A stretch of DNA of 42,639 bases. It comes from Desulfobacteraceae bacterium (GTDB lineage Bacteria; Desulfobacterota; Desulfobacteria; Desulfobacterales; UBA5616). The notes below the pieces were generated by a model. The model saw nothing but the letters and a program-made list of their open reading frames with translations. It did not search any database and was not told where the DNA came from. The stretch covers positions 1 through 42,639 of the forward strand of contig VMSV01000254.1 in NCBI GenBank assembly GCA_013791935.1, given 5' to 3'. The translations under genes and the position numbers were made by a program. This document shows positions 1-9,009 of this stretch, in pieces; position 1 is the stretch's first letter, and every line of letters begins with the position of its first letter.

Positions 1-450
1 GCCATCAGCACAGACCCTGAATTTCCCATGTTCTATATTGTGAGGGGGCAGTTTCTGGATGAACAAGGGGATTGCCGGGCAGCCATTTCCGATTTTGAAA
101 AAGCCATGGAGGCTGATTCTGAAATTTTCAACACCAAAGGGAATCTGGCTTGGGTTCTGGCCACAGCGCCGGGGAAAGACTGCCGTGACGGTGAAAAGGC
201 CTTGAAATTGGCGAAAGAAGAGCTGTCATCCGGGGAAAGCCATGAGAAGTTAAAAATATTGGCCGCAGCCTATGCGGAAGTCTTGGATTTTGAGCATGCG
301 GTTGAGTTCCAGGAAAAAGCCCTGGAGAAACTGAAACAGGTCAAACCCATTCACCCGCTGGATGCAATGATCCTTGGGGAGGATCTTAACAAATACTTAA
401 ATCAACTTAAATCCTATCAAAACCGAATGCCTTGGCGGCAAAGGCCATAA
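1..450 (+). CDS. TPR-repeat protein, C-terminal part (5' end outside window)
   Basis: The reading frame is open from base 1, so this is the 3' end of a longer gene; the first ATG at 28 is probably internal. The visible 149 residues are helical and carry TPR-like spacing, for example the segment around 'GDCRAAISDFEKAMEAD' followed by 'NLAWVLATAP' and 'YAEVLDFEHAVEFQEKALE'. The last pattern is the usual final repeat of TPR proteins that end in a short charged tail. TPR arrays mediate protein-protein contacts, but no partner or catalytic domain is visible. The gene converges on the HU gene and shares its terminator. Function beyond a binding scaffold cannot be stated. Confidence 0.75.
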   Translation, partial: AISTDPEFPMFYIVRGQFLDEQGDCRAAISDFEKAMEADSEIFNTKGNLAWVLATAPGKDCRDGEKALKLAKEELSSGESHEKLKILAAAYAEVLDFEHAVEFQEKALEKLKQVKPIHPLDAMILGEDLNKYLNQLKSYQNRMPWRQRP

Positions 451-482
451 ATTTTCCACGGCAATAAGCGGGAACTTCAAAA

Positions 483-521
483 AAAAGGCGGCCTGATGAA
501 CAACAAATCAGGCCGCCTTTT
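483..521. terminator. bidirectional rho-independent terminator
   Basis: A 15-bp perfect inverted repeat (483-497 with 507-521, arms AAAAGGCGGCCTGAT and its complement) encloses a 9-nt loop. The GC-rich core is bordered by A-tract on the left and T-tract on the right, so it can terminate both the TPR gene (+) and the HU gene (-), which converge here. Confidence 0.93.
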
Positions 522-536
522 CAAATCGGGTAATGC

Positions 537-809
537 TTAGATAGCTTCTTTGAGTTTTTTGCCGGGTTTAAATTTTACTACGTTGGCAGCGGCGATCTTA
601 ATCTCTGCGCCGGTCTGGGGGTTGCGGCCTTTTCTGGCTTTGCGGCGGCTTTTTGAGAAAGTTCCAAATCCCACCAGGGTGACTTTTCCTTCTTTTTTCT
701 TCAAGGCCTTGGTCACCGCGTCAATGAATGAGTTCAGCGCTTCGCTTGCTGCTGCTTTGGTGATTTTTGCATCTGTTGCCATTTTGTCGATAATTTCTGC
801 TTTGGTCAT
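537..809 (-). CDS. hup: HU family DNA-binding protein
   Basis: A 90-residue nucleoid protein of normal HU length. It starts MTKAEIIDKMA, and the family signature 'GFGTFSKSRRKARKGRNPQTG' spans about residues 47-68: the hydrophobic core, then the basic beta-arm with the conserved RNPQTG tip that intercalates into DNA. The C-terminus 'VVKFKPGKKLKEAI' is also typical. HU binds and bends DNA non-specifically, compacting the chromosome and helping replication and recombination; it acts as a homo- or heterodimer. A strong AAAGGAGGG ribosome site lies just before the ATG. The gene stands alone; upstream is about 390 bp of AT-rich sequence that must hold its promoter. HU alpha and beta cannot be told apart from this sequence. 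Confidence 0.97.
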   Translation of the reverse strand: MTKAEIIDKMATDAKITKAAASEALNSFIDAVTKALKKKEGKVTLVGFGTFSKSRRKARKGRNPQTGAEIKIAAANVVKFKPGKKLKEAI

Positions 810-1203
810 GAATTTCTCCCTCCTTTAGAGATTAAAAGTTGATAATACGGGCAAACAAAGGAAATTACGCTTCAATTGTATTTCGGACCCTTGAACCATA
901 TTGTTATCCATCATCAGGGCATAAAATCTTGTGTGGGGTAAAGCTGTGGACCGTTACTGTTCAGATTATTGTCCGGCAAGTTTTGGTGAAAGCAATCATG
1001 ACGATTGTTTTTTTAATACCACCTAAATTAAAGACGATAAATAGTCAATATTCTTTTTATTTTCAACAAAAAAATGTTCAGAGCCTGATTTTTTTTAAAA
1101 AAAAGTCATTTTAACCCCCATTTTAGCCCTTGGAACCCGGTTGAAAGCAAAAAAACACCTATAATGCTGTGCATGGCGCAGTGCGTAAAAGCAAAAAAAC
1201 ATC
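810..1203. other. gene-free AT-rich spacer upstream of hup
   Basis: No credible gene is seen here; the short open frames lack ribosome sites and family resemblance. The part next to 810 must contain the hup promoter, but no -35/-10 pair with good spacing stands out. The far end has long A and T runs (about 1060-1110) and a direct repeat reported separately. Confidence 0.6.
1144..1201. repeat. 14-bp direct repeat pair
   Basis: AAAGCAAAAAAACA occurs at 1144-1157 and again at 1188-1201, 44 bp apart, just downstream of the decayed ThDP-enzyme gene. Low complexity makes chance more likely than for a mixed-base repeat; it may be debris of a slippage or deletion event. Confidence 0.4.
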
Positions 1204-1890
1204 CTAAAATCTAAGAATCGGGCTTTCCCGGGGATCGGAAATGATCTCAATCACCGAAGGGTCTTTGGGATATTTTTCCATTTCAAGAAAATTTTTCAAC
1301 TCCTCCAGGGTTCTGGCTGTAGAGCCCCTGGTGCCGAATCCTTTGGCCACAGGAGAAAAATCCACATGGGAGAAATCGGTTGAGATGTATTTTTCCTGAT
1401 AGAAGTCCCTTTGAACATGCTTGATCCTGCCCAATACGTCGTTGTTCAGAACCAAGATGACCACCGGGAGGTCAGCGTTTCATCCCTTCCAGTTCCTGAA
1501 CCGAGTAGCTGAACCCGCCATCTCCGGCAAAATATAGGATACTCTTGGCTTTGTTGGTAGCCAATGCCGCACCGATCGCCGCCGGAGCTCACCAACCCAA
1601 CCCGGCCAGTCCCCTGGGGGCCATGAATCGCCTTCCGGCGGATTGGAGCTGCAAATAGGCTGCGGCCCAGCCCGATGCAAGACTGGCGTCGCAAACGATG
1701 ATATCCTCATCGGTCAGGACCTGGTTCACGGCATCCATGATGGGCTGGGGTTTTAAGGGTTTGCACACCGGGAACTCCGAATACATGTGCAACGCTGTTA
1801 TTAGCCAGTAATTTCGACATTTTGCCTCCCACTCTCGTGGGCGGTCTCCTTTGTTAAAAATTTCGAATGCTCTTTCAGGCCCTGCAACTC
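1204..1890 (-). pseudogene. decayed ThDP-dependent enzyme (acetolactate synthase-like), C-terminal remnant
   Basis: Only the C-terminal ThDP/pyrophosphate-binding region of an acetolactate-synthase-type enzyme remains. Recognisable pieces in order are 'VNQVLTDEDIIVCDASLASGW', 'FMAPRGLAGLGW', 'PAAIGAALATNKAKSILYFAGDGGFSYSVQELEGMKR' (including the GDG...F core of the ThDP motif) and 'VVILVLNNDVLGRIKHVQRDF'. An in-frame TGA at 1591-1589 interrupts GLGW/APAAIGA, where the family has Gly. A one-base frame change near 1474, just after MKR, displaces the last 90 residues, including the expected NN of the ThDP motif. The N-terminal and central domains (about 350 residues) are absent; similarity fades near 1870-1890. 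No product is expected to be active. Confidence 0.88.
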
Positions 1891-2011
1891 TCAGCCCGGA
1901 AGACACAAAATAAGGCCAGGCTGAGGGATGATCAACCCTTGGATTATAAGAGATCTTATGGGGAATGCAATCATTTTGATCAAGGAATTTGAATGTGTGG
2001 CGATATAAAAA

Positions 2012-3115
2012 TTGACATCCCTTGAAACATTTTCTATTGATCCCACACCCGCGCCCATCATCGAAAAACTCTGCGAAGTGGCAAAGGACCCCAAAGCACA
2101 TCGTTATCCGGTGGCTGACGGGTTAAAAAACTTGCGAAGGGAAATCGCAGGAATATACAACAGGGACTACGGGGTGAGTCTCAAAAGCGAAACGGAAGTT
2201 ATCTGCACCATCGGCTCCAAGGAAGGCATTTCCCATCTAAGCCTTGCTTTGGTGGGTCCCGGGGATAGGGTTCTGGTTCCTGTCCCTGCTTTTCCAATCC
2301 ATATTTATGCTGCGGTGATTGCCGGCGGTAGCGTAACCCCTGTATCCATAGGCGAAGAAGAGGATGTATTGTTGAAACGGATACATGATCTCTGCGCAAA
2401 CTTGCATCCTCGACCCAAGGTGCTCATTTTAAACTATCCCCATAACCCCACGGCAAAGCTGGGAAGTATGGAGCTGTGTGAGGGGGTGGTCGCCCTGGCG
2501 AGAAAATTTGGCTTTGTCGTGGTGCACGATTTCGCCTACGGGAAAATTGCTATTGACGGCTACACGCCTCCAAGTTTCATGCAGGCAAAAGGGGCCGCGG
2601 AGGTGGGGGTTGAATTCGGGAGTTTTTCCAAGATCTACAACATGGCGGGATGGCGCTTGGGGTATTGTGTGGGCAATCGACAAATCATTGCAGGGCTTGC
2701 AAAAATAAAGGGTTATTATGACTACGGTGTTTTCTCAGCCATACAGGTGGCAGGCATCGTGGCATTAAGGGAATGTGAAGACGATATCAAACAGCAGGTG
2801 GAGAAATATCAGAACTGACGAGACATTCTGTGTGCAGGATTAAAGCGCATGGGCTGGCAAGTGAGTATTCTCAAAGCCGGGATATTTGTTTGGGCAAAAC
2901 TACCCGAGCCCTTTTTCTCCATGGGTTCCATGGCTTTTTCCCTGGAACTCATGAAAGAGGCCAATTTGGCGGTTGCGCCGGGCATAGGATTTGGTGAAGA
3001 AGGGGAAGGGTATCTGAGGATCGCTCTTGTGGAAAACGAACACCGCATGAAGCAGGCCCTGAAACAGATTCGAAAGGCTCTGCCCCGGTTAAAAGCTCAG
3101 GCGTCGGCCTCATGA
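2012..3115 (+). pseudogene. decayed class I/II aminotransferase (LL-DAP aminotransferase/AlaC-like)
   Basis: A fold-type I PLP aminotransferase is clear: 'IGSKEGISHLSLALVGPGD', 'LILNYPHNPTA' (the NPHNPT loop), 'VHDFAYGKI' and 'SFSKIYNMAGWRLGYCVG' with the Schiff-base lysine in SFSK. Two lesions are visible. The 5' end is missing: the frame begins at a poor TTG, only a few residues before 'DPTPAPIIEKL', so the roughly 40-residue N-terminal arm is lost and a stop lies just upstream. An in-frame TGA at 2816-2818 sits between 'EKYQN' and '[15 protein letters not shown]', exactly where relatives have Arg (CGA to TGA is one transition); the same frame then continues to a natural end at 3115. The DAP-pathway versus alanine-forming role cannot be resolved. 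Confidence 0.88.
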
Positions 3116-3163
3116 TATTGGAATGATTTTGACATGGGAAACAAAAGGAGATGTGAATACCCT

Positions 3164-3721
3164 ATGAAAAAGAGATGCTCCTTCCATCTTCAGCCCTTTA
3201 ATCAGAATGATCCGTTTTTGAATATTCACATCAAAGGTGCCGTCGAAAGACAGGGGACCCGGTTTACCGTTGGGTATGAAATCACCGGGGACCTGTCCCA
3301 GATCCATTTTCCTTCACCCTGGAAAGCCCCTGAACGGAAAAGTCACCTCTGGGAAGACACCTGTCTGGAATTTTTCATTGGACCCGAGTCTTCATCCAAA
3401 TATTGGGAATTCAATTGCTCTCCCTCGGGTGATTGGAATGTCTTCAGGTTCGAGGATTACAGGAACCATGGCCATGGTGGAGTAATCCTCCAGGAAGAAG
3501 CTTTTGCAGTGCTTCCTTTCATGGTCCACAGGGAATTTCAAGCCTTCAGTCTCGTTCTTGAGATGGATGCGGGGGAAATCATCAAAAAAGAGGAGCGTGT
3601 TGAAATGGGTGTCAATGCGATCATAAAACGAAAAACGCAAAACATGAGTTTCTGGGCCCTGCGCCATGGTTCCACAAAGCCCGACTTTCACGAAAGAAAG
3701 GACTTTTTAATCAAATTATAA
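3164..3721 (+). CDS. DOMON-like domain protein
   Basis: About 185 residues without signal peptide or membrane segment. The pattern 'HLWEDTCLEFFIGP', 'YWEFNCSPSGDWNVFRFEDYR', 'MGVNAIIKRKTQNMSFWALRH' and 'KPDFHERKDFLIKL' matches the bacterial DOMON-like / CBM9-like single-domain family, a beta-sandwich thought to bind sugars or haem; no ligand is established for this group as far as I know. ATG 3164 is preferred because AGGAG at 3146-3150 precedes it, although the gap of 13 nt is long; an ATG at 3134 in the same frame is the alternative. It follows the aminotransferase pseudogene by 48 bp and is followed by a spacer with a striking palindrome. Its intactness contrasts with the wrecked genes beside it. 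Confidence 0.8.
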   Translation: MKKRCSFHLQPFNQNDPFLNIHIKGAVERQGTRFTVGYEITGDLSQIHFPSPWKAPERKSHLWEDTCLEFFIGPESSSKYWEFNCSPSGDWNVFRFEDYRNHGHGGVILQEEAFAVLPFMVHREFQAFSLVLEMDAGEIIKKEERVEMGVNAIIKRKTQNMSFWALRHGSTKPDFHERKDFLIKL

Positions 3722-3760
3722 GTTTTAACATTACAAAGAATAACGATATAAAAGGTATTT

Positions 3761-3784
3761 TATTTGGTATATTTATACCAAATA
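3761..3784. promoter_or_regulatory. perfect 11-bp palindrome, operator-like
   Basis: TATTTGGTATA (3761-3771) is followed after two bases by its exact complement TATACCAAATA (3774-3784). A 2-nt spacer is too short for a stable hairpin loop, so a dimeric-repressor operator is the more natural reading. It lies about 95 bp before the PAS-protein start and 40 bp after the DOMON-like gene. Confidence 0.55.
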
Positions 3785-3879
3785 AAGCTCGTATAAGGTG
3801 AAATATTTAATATTATATTGAATTACTTTTCAGCCTCTGATAACAAGTGTCATCTAAAAAAAACGGTAAATAGCAAGAT

Positions 3880-4551
3880 ATGATCCTGAGACGGGAAAAT
3901 CCTTTATACGTCGAAAGTCCCACCGCAAAGATGACATCAGGGGAAACGAAAAATCAGAAACCGCCTTTTGATTTTGAAAGCGCATTCAACGCCATCAGTG
4001 ATTTTGTGACGGTCCATGATAACGAATTCAGGATCATTCGGGCAAATAAATCCTTATGTGATTTTCTTGGAAAAACGCCGGATCGTATTATCGGACAACG
4101 CTGCTACCGGATATTCCATGGCAAAGAAGGTCCTTGGCCGGAATGTCCCCACATGAAGGCCGTGGAAAGAAAAACCCCGGTGACTGAAATGATGGAAACC
4201 AATTCATTGGGTATCCCCCTTCTAATCACCTGTTCCCCGCTGTTTGATGAAAAGGGCTTCGTGCTCGGCACGGTTCACGTTGCCAGAGACGTTTCCCGGC
4301 AAAAACTCGAGGCCAAAGAAAAGGAAGACCTGATTCAGGAGCTTGAAAAAGCCCTCATGGACGTTCGAAAACTCAGCGGCATCATACCCATTTGCACTTC
4401 CTGTAAAAAGATCCGGGATGATCAAGGGTATTGGCAACAGATAGAACAATTTATCTCAGAACATACACAAATGAATTTCAGTCACGGCATTTGTCCGAAC
4501 TGTGTACGGAAACTGTATCCCGACCTGGATTTCAAATCGCTTAAATTCTGA
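3880..4551 (+). CDS. PAS-domain protein with C-terminal cysteine module
   Basis: The 223-residue soluble protein has one PAS domain (about residues 28-145: 'FNAISDFVTVHDNEFRIIRANKSLCDFLGKTP' and 'CSPLFDEKGFVLGTVHVARDVS'), a short coiled linker 'EAKEKEDLIQELEKAL', and a C-terminal module 'IIPICTSCKKIRDDQGYW...HGICPNCVRKLYPDL'. That module has paired cysteines C172-x2-C175 and C205-x2-C208, which could bind a metal. The same module is seen at the ends of PAS and receiver proteins in Desulfobacterota; its role is unknown to me. The PAS core also has C75 (CYRIF) and C89 (ECPHMKA), the cysteine signature found in other PAS proteins of this window. There is no kinase or output domain, so it may signal by contact. 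The start codon lacks a good ribosome site; M17 (3928) is an alternative. Confidence 0.78.
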   Translation: MILRRENPLYVESPTAKMTSGETKNQKPPFDFESAFNAISDFVTVHDNEFRIIRANKSLCDFLGKTPDRIIGQRCYRIFHGKEGPWPECPHMKAVERKTPVTEMMETNSLGIPLLITCSPLFDEKGFVLGTVHVARDVSRQKLEAKEKEDLIQELEKALMDVRKLSGIIPICTSCKKIRDDQGYWQQIEQFISEHTQMNFSHGICPNCVRKLYPDLDFKSLKF

Positions 4552-4647
4552 AGCGTTCAATCCTCACCCTGTTTCACGGCAAATCAACAAGTTGGTCTTA
4601 AATTATGGTTGCATAAAACGCGTCATTGGGTAATATTGTGTGACATG

Positions 4648-5241
4648 ATGGAACATATTGTAAACAGTTTAAGGGAAGCCCGTCAAGCCCTTGAAAAATT
4701 GCTTTCAAGTCAAGATACGCTTGCTCGAATCAACGAGGCCGCTCGGGTTATTATCGATACCTTTGAGAAGGGGAATCGTGTGTTTTCCTGCGGCAACGGG
4801 GGTTCCATGTGTGATGCCATGCATTTCGCCGAGGAACTCACCGGGCGTTACCGGAAAAACAGAAGGGGTTTCCCGGCCATGGCCATCAGTGACCCCGGGC
4901 ATTTAACCTGCGTTGCCAACGATTTTGGTTATGAGCAGGTTTTTTCACGGTATATCGAAAGCCATGGAAGGCCCGGCGACTGTATTGTGGCCATGAGCAC
5001 CAGCGGGAAAAGCTCCAATGTGATTCGGGCCGTTGAAACGGCAAAAAGCTTTGGGATGCACACCATTGCCTTAACCGGAAGAAAAGACTCGGAAATTGAA
5101 AAAATATCTGAAATTTGCATCAATACACCTGGAGGCCAATTCGCCGACCGGGTCCAGGAAGTTCATATAAAGGTCCTTCATATTCTTATAGAGCTGGTTG
5201 AAAGACATTTTCATCCGGAAAACTATAACCATGAAGACTAA
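4648..5241 (+). CDS. gmhA: D-sedoheptulose-7-phosphate isomerase
   Basis: GmhA converts sedoheptulose 7-phosphate to D-glycero-D-manno-heptose 7-phosphate, the first step of ADP-heptose synthesis for LPS inner core. The SIS fold is shown by 'VFSCGNGGSMCDAMHFAEELTGRY' (phosphate loop plus catalytic Glu in the AEEL segment), 'AISDPGHLTCVANDFGYEQVF', 'MSTSGKSSNVIRAVETAK' and 'QEVHIKVLHILIELVE' carrying the catalytic His. Starting at ATG 4648 gives 197 residues, near the usual 192-197; an upstream TTG at 4609 and ATG at 4645 are in frame but add residues the family lacks. No other heptose or LPS gene is adjacent; it sits between two sensory genes, which is common for dispersed heptose genes. It would act as a cytoplasmic homotetramer. 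Confidence 0.93.
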   Translation: MEHIVNSLREARQALEKLLSSQDTLARINEAARVIIDTFEKGNRVFSCGNGGSMCDAMHFAEELTGRYRKNRRGFPAMAISDPGHLTCVANDFGYEQVFSRYIESHGRPGDCIVAMSTSGKSSNVIRAVETAKSFGMHTIALTGRKDSEIEKISEICINTPGGQFADRVQEVHIKVLHILIELVERHFHPENYNHED

Positions 5242-5316
5242 ACCGATTGTTACCTCTCAGACTGACCTGTTCAAATAACAAAAAACCATCATGCAGATAT
5301 GGGGAAGAGGTTTGAT

Positions 5317-8300
5317 ATGCCGTTATCTGACCATGAAGACCATTTGAGAAACCGTCTCAAGGATCTTGCCTTTCAAGTGGAAAGTTTAAGGGATGAGGCC
5401 GATTATTCATTCAGCCAAGGTTATTTTGAATCAAAAGCCGGGGGAATATTAAATGCCTGCCGGGAACTGATCCATTCCATGGGGATGCGGAATGCAAAAC
5501 TTGATGAAGACAGGATTCAGTTTCAGCAATCCTTGGCTGAAAGTGAGCAGGGTTTTAAACAGCTCTATTCCATGATGTCTGAAGGGGTCTGCCTTCATGA
5601 AATTGTCCGGGATGACCAGGGACGACCCGTGGACTACCGGATCCTTGATGTAAACAAAAGCTATGAAAAAATAATCGGTATCCCCCAAAAACAAGCCGTG
5701 GGGCAACTGGCCACCAGGCTCTATCAAACCGATCCGCCTCCCTATTTTGAACTCTATTTAGAAGTGTCCCAGACCGGCAAACCTGCTTATTTCGAAGCCT
5801 ACTGGCCCCCCATTGAGAAATATCTCAAAGTTTCTGTTTTTTCTCCATCCCGGGACCGGTTTGCCGCCATCTTTACAGACACGACGGACGAGAATGTCAT
5901 GGAGGAATATCTCTCCACTACCCTCAACAGCATTGGTGAAGGTGTCATCGAAACCGACCGGGACGGACGGATTGTCCGAATGAACCCTGTGGCTGAGGCC
6001 ATGACGGGATGGAAAAACGAAGAGGCCATGCAACGGGACGTTGAGGAAGTCTTTAACGGAATTCCGGTGGGAGGGGAAATCCATGGGAGTCTCATTCAAA
6101 AAATACTCCGGGACAAAAAGGGAACCGGTTTTTCAGACAATCGACTTCTGATTTCAAGATCGGGGCGCAAATATGTGGTTGAGCAAAGGGTCGTCCCCAT
6201 CAACCGCCAGGATGGATCCATGGTGGGCATCTTTGTCATATTCCGGGACAAAACGGAAAAATACCATTCGGATGAAAATCTCAGACTAAGCCGAGCCATG
6301 TATCGGGAGCTTTTCAAGGCTATTCCAATGGGGGTGGCTGTTTATGAAGCGGAAGACAACGGGGAAAATTTCATTATCAGGGAATTCAACCCGGCGGCAG
6401 AGAAAATTGAAAGTATTCAAAAAGAACAAGTGATCGGACGAAGGGTCACAGAGGTTTTTCCCGGGGTTCGCCGTTTTGGCCTGTTTGACGTTTTTCAACG
6501 GGTGTGGAGAACAGAGCGGCCTGAAATTTTCCCGGTTTCCCTTTATCAAGACTCCCGTCATGGGAGCACCTGGCGCGAAAATCATGTGTATAGCCTGCCT
6601 TCCGGGGAAATTGTGGCGGTTTACCAGAATGTTACGGAGCGGGTGAAGGCCATGGAGGATTTAAAAGAAAGGGAGGAAAAATTCCGGTTTCTTTTTGAAA
6701 ATATGGCACAGGGAGTCTTTTACCGCGGAGCCGGCGGAGTTCTTATCGATGCAAACCGTTCCGCCCTTAGAATCTTTGGCGATATTCCGGATGATGTTCA
6801 GCGCATCAGAACCGAAGGTTTCCAACTGAAAATCATTCATGAAGACGGTACCGAATTTTCCCCGGATGAATACCCGTCAAATGTGGCGCTGAAAACCGGA
6901 AAGGCGACTAAAAATATTACTGCGGGAATTTATCATCCTGAAATAAATGATTTTGTCTGGGTAAGTATCAATGCCATTCCCCAATTTAAGTCCGGGGAAG
7001 AAAAGCCGTTTCAGATTTTTGTTACATTCCATGATATCACGGACATCAAAAAGGCGGAGATGGCTGTGAGGGAGCATCAGGTCGAACTGGATGCCATCTA
7101 CCAGAACTCCCAATCCATCATGATGTTGACCGACGGAGAAGCCAATATCTATAAAATCAACCAGGTGGCAGCAGAGCTTTCCGGAAGGCAAGTATCCGAA
7201 ATGATCGGAATGCGGGGAGGGGATGCCCTGAATTGCCCCTATGCAGCCGAAGCAGGTTGCGGCAGGGGCCGGTTCTGCCCGGAATGCACCATGTACAAAA
7301 CCATGAAGGATTGTTTGAATACCGGAAGAAACCATTTTCTGGTGGAAGCGGAAATGCCGGTTACGGTGAATGGAAAAGAGGTTGTTTTAAACTACCTTTT
7401 TACCACCACCCGACTGACCATCAAGAATAAACCCATGGTGCTTTCCAACATCGTTGATATCACCCATATCAAGCAGGCGGAAGCAGAACTGCGAAGACTC
7501 GGCGAGGCTGTGGCCCAGGCTTCGGACGGTATTGCCATCACCCAGCTGGACGGTGAGATCATTTATGTCAACCCGGCCTTTGAACAGATGACCGGGTATC
7601 CTGCAAAGGCCGTGATCGGGGAAACCCCGCGGATTCTTGAAAACGGAGATCCAACGGATGTTTTCTCCAGGGACCGGTTTAATTCCCTTCTCCACGGAAA
7701 GAGATGGTCCGGAAGAATGGTGAACCGGAAGAAAGACGGTGTTTTATTCACAGCAGAATGCTCCCTGTCCCCGGTGAGAAATAAAAACGGCCATATCGTC
7801 AATTTCGTTCTGATGATGCGTGATATCACCTCGGAGGTCAAGCTGGAAGAACGTCTGAGTCAGGCTCAGAAAATGGAAGCCCTGGGTACTTTGGCCGGGG
7901 GCATCGCCCATGACTTCAACAATATCCTCTTTCCTCTCATGGGCTATGCGGAAATGCTTCGGGAAGATATTCCGGAGGGCGACCCTTTAAAAAGCAACGT
8001 GGAGGAGATCCTTTCTTCAGCCTTCCGGGCCAGGGACCTGGTGCAACAGATTCTGACCTTCAGCAGGCATTCAAAATCGGAACGCAAACCCCTTCGGGTC
8101 CAGACCATCCTCAAGGAAATCCTTAAGCTTTTAAGATCCTCCATTCCCAAAACCATCAGTATTCATCACGATGTGGATGAGGATTGCGCTCTTGTGATGG
8201 CCGATCCAACCCAGATCCACCAGATTATTATGAACCTCGCCACCAACGCCTTTCATGCCATGGAGGAAGACGGCGGCCAGTTCAACCTGTCCCTTAAACA

Positions 8301-9009
8301 GCTTCGATTGGGATTCGGCAATGATTCCGTGGATGGCCTTCTGCCCGGGGATTACCTGTGCCTGAAAGCGGTTGATAACGGAATCGGCATTCCCAAGGAG
8401 ATTCAGGAAAAAGTATTCGACCCCTATTTTTCAACCAAGCCCGAAGGAAAAGGGACCGGGATGGGCCTTGCCATGGTCCAGGGAATTGTGAGAAGTTACG
8501 GCGGGGAAATAAGGCTTTTCAGCGAACCCGGAGCAGGAACTGAGATCTGCATCTATCTTCCGACCATAGAACGGGCCGACAATCGTTCGGAGTTTGAAGA
8601 AGACAAACCGGTGTTAGGGGGGCGGGAAAAAATTCTCATTATTGATGATGAAGAGCCGGTTATTGAAATGGAAAAGATGATGCTTGAGCGCTTGGGTTAT
8701 CAGGTGACGTCAAGCACCTTTAGTTGGGAGGCCTTTGAAGTCTTCAAGAAAGATCCGAATCAGTTTGATTTGATTATTACGGACATGACCATGCCTGACT
8801 TCACGGGTTTTCAGCTTTCCAGCGAAATCAAAAAGATCAGGCCGGATATGCCGGTCATCCTATGCACCGGATACAGCGAACAGGTGGATGAGGAAAAATG
8901 CAAAGCCTTGGGTATCGAAGGGTATGTCATGAAGCCTTTTGGAAAAAGACAGATGGCCGAAACCATTCGAAGGATTCTTGACCATGGCGGATCATCCTTC
9001 AGTCAATGA
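5317..9009 (+). CDS. multi-PAS hybrid sensor histidine kinase with C-terminal receiver
   Basis: A large soluble sensor of about 1230 residues with no membrane segment. Domains, numbered from ATG 5317: N-terminal helical region (1-75), six consecutive PAS domains (about 77-189, 196-311, 327-444, 451-582, 587-721, 724-844), HisKA with H865 in 'GGIAHDFNN', HATPase_c (about 958-1088: 'NLATNAFHAM', 'DNGIGI', 'GKGTGMGLAM') and a receiver (about 1105-1226) with D1156 in 'IITDMTMP' and the conserved K in 'VMKPFG'. The IAHDFNN kinase core with a fused receiver is a common Desulfobacterota type. PAS5 carries C640, C648, C654 and C657 (CGRGRFCPEC), a possible metal or redox site. ATG 5317 has GAAGAGG six bases upstream; ATG 5299 is in frame but lacks one. 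The gene ends 11 bp inside the oppositely oriented Hpt-receiver gene. Confidence 0.95.
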   Translation: MPLSDHEDHLRNRLKDLAFQVESLRDEADYSFSQGYFESKAGGILNACRELIHSMGMRNAKLDEDRIQFQQSLAESEQGFKQLYSMMSEGVCLHEIVRDDQGRPVDYRILDVNKSYEKIIGIPQKQAVGQLATRLYQTDPPPYFELYLEVSQTGKPAYFEAYWPPIEKYLKVSVFSPSRDRFAAIFTDTTDENVMEEYLSTTLNSIGEGVIETDRDGRIVRMNPVAEAMTGWKNEEAMQRDVEEVFNGIPVGGEIHGSLIQKILRDKKGTGFSDNRLLISRSGRKYVVEQRVVPINRQDGSMVGIFVIFRDKTEKYHSDENLRLSRAMYRELFKAIPMGVAVYEAEDNGENFIIREFNPAAEKIESIQKEQVIGRRVTEVFPGVRRFGLFDVFQRVWRTERPEIFPVSLYQDSRHGSTWRENHVYSLPSGEIVAVYQNVTERVKAMEDLKEREEKFRFLFENMAQGVFYRGAGGVLIDANRSALRIFGDIPDDVQRIRTEGFQLKIIHEDGTEFSPDEYPSNVALKTGKATKNITAGIYHPEINDFVWVSINAIPQFKSGEEKPFQIFVTFHDITDIKKAEMAVREHQVELDAIYQNSQSIMMLTDGEANIYKINQVAAELSGRQVSEMIGMRGGDALNCPYAAEAGCGRGRFCPECTMYKTMKDCLNTGRNHFLVEAEMPVTVNGKEVVLNYLFTTTRLTIKNKPMVLSNIVDITHIKQAEAELRRLGEAVAQASDGIAITQLDGEIIYVNPAFEQMTGYPAKAVIGETPRILENGDPTDVFSRDRFNSLLHGKRWSGRMVNRKKDGVLFTAECSLSPVRNKNGHIVNFVLMMRDITSEVKLEERLSQAQKMEALGTLAGGIAHDFNNILFPLMGYAEMLREDIPEGDPLKSNVEEILSSAFRARDLVQQILTFSRHSKSERKPLRVQTILKEILKLLRSSIPKTISIHHDVDEDCALVMADPTQIHQIIMNLATNAFHAMEEDGGQFNLSLKQLRLGFGNDSVDGLLPGDYLCLKAVDNGIGIPKEIQEKVFDPYFSTKPEGKGTGMGLAMVQGIVRSYGGEIRLFSEPGAGTEICIYLPTIERADNRSEFEEDKPVLGGREKILIIDDEEPVIEMEKMMLERLGYQVTSSTFSWEAFEVFKKDPNQFDLIITDMTMPDFTGFQLSSEIKKIRPDMPVILCTGYSEQVDEEKCKALGIEGYVMKPFGKRQMAETIRRILDHGGSSFSQ

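Noticed and set aside
1589-2818. In-frame TGA codons in both the ThDP enzyme and the aminotransferase as possible selenocysteine sites
   Set aside because: Family residues at these positions are Gly and Arg, not Cys, both genes are truncated, and TGA serves as an ordinary stop in neighbouring intact genes.
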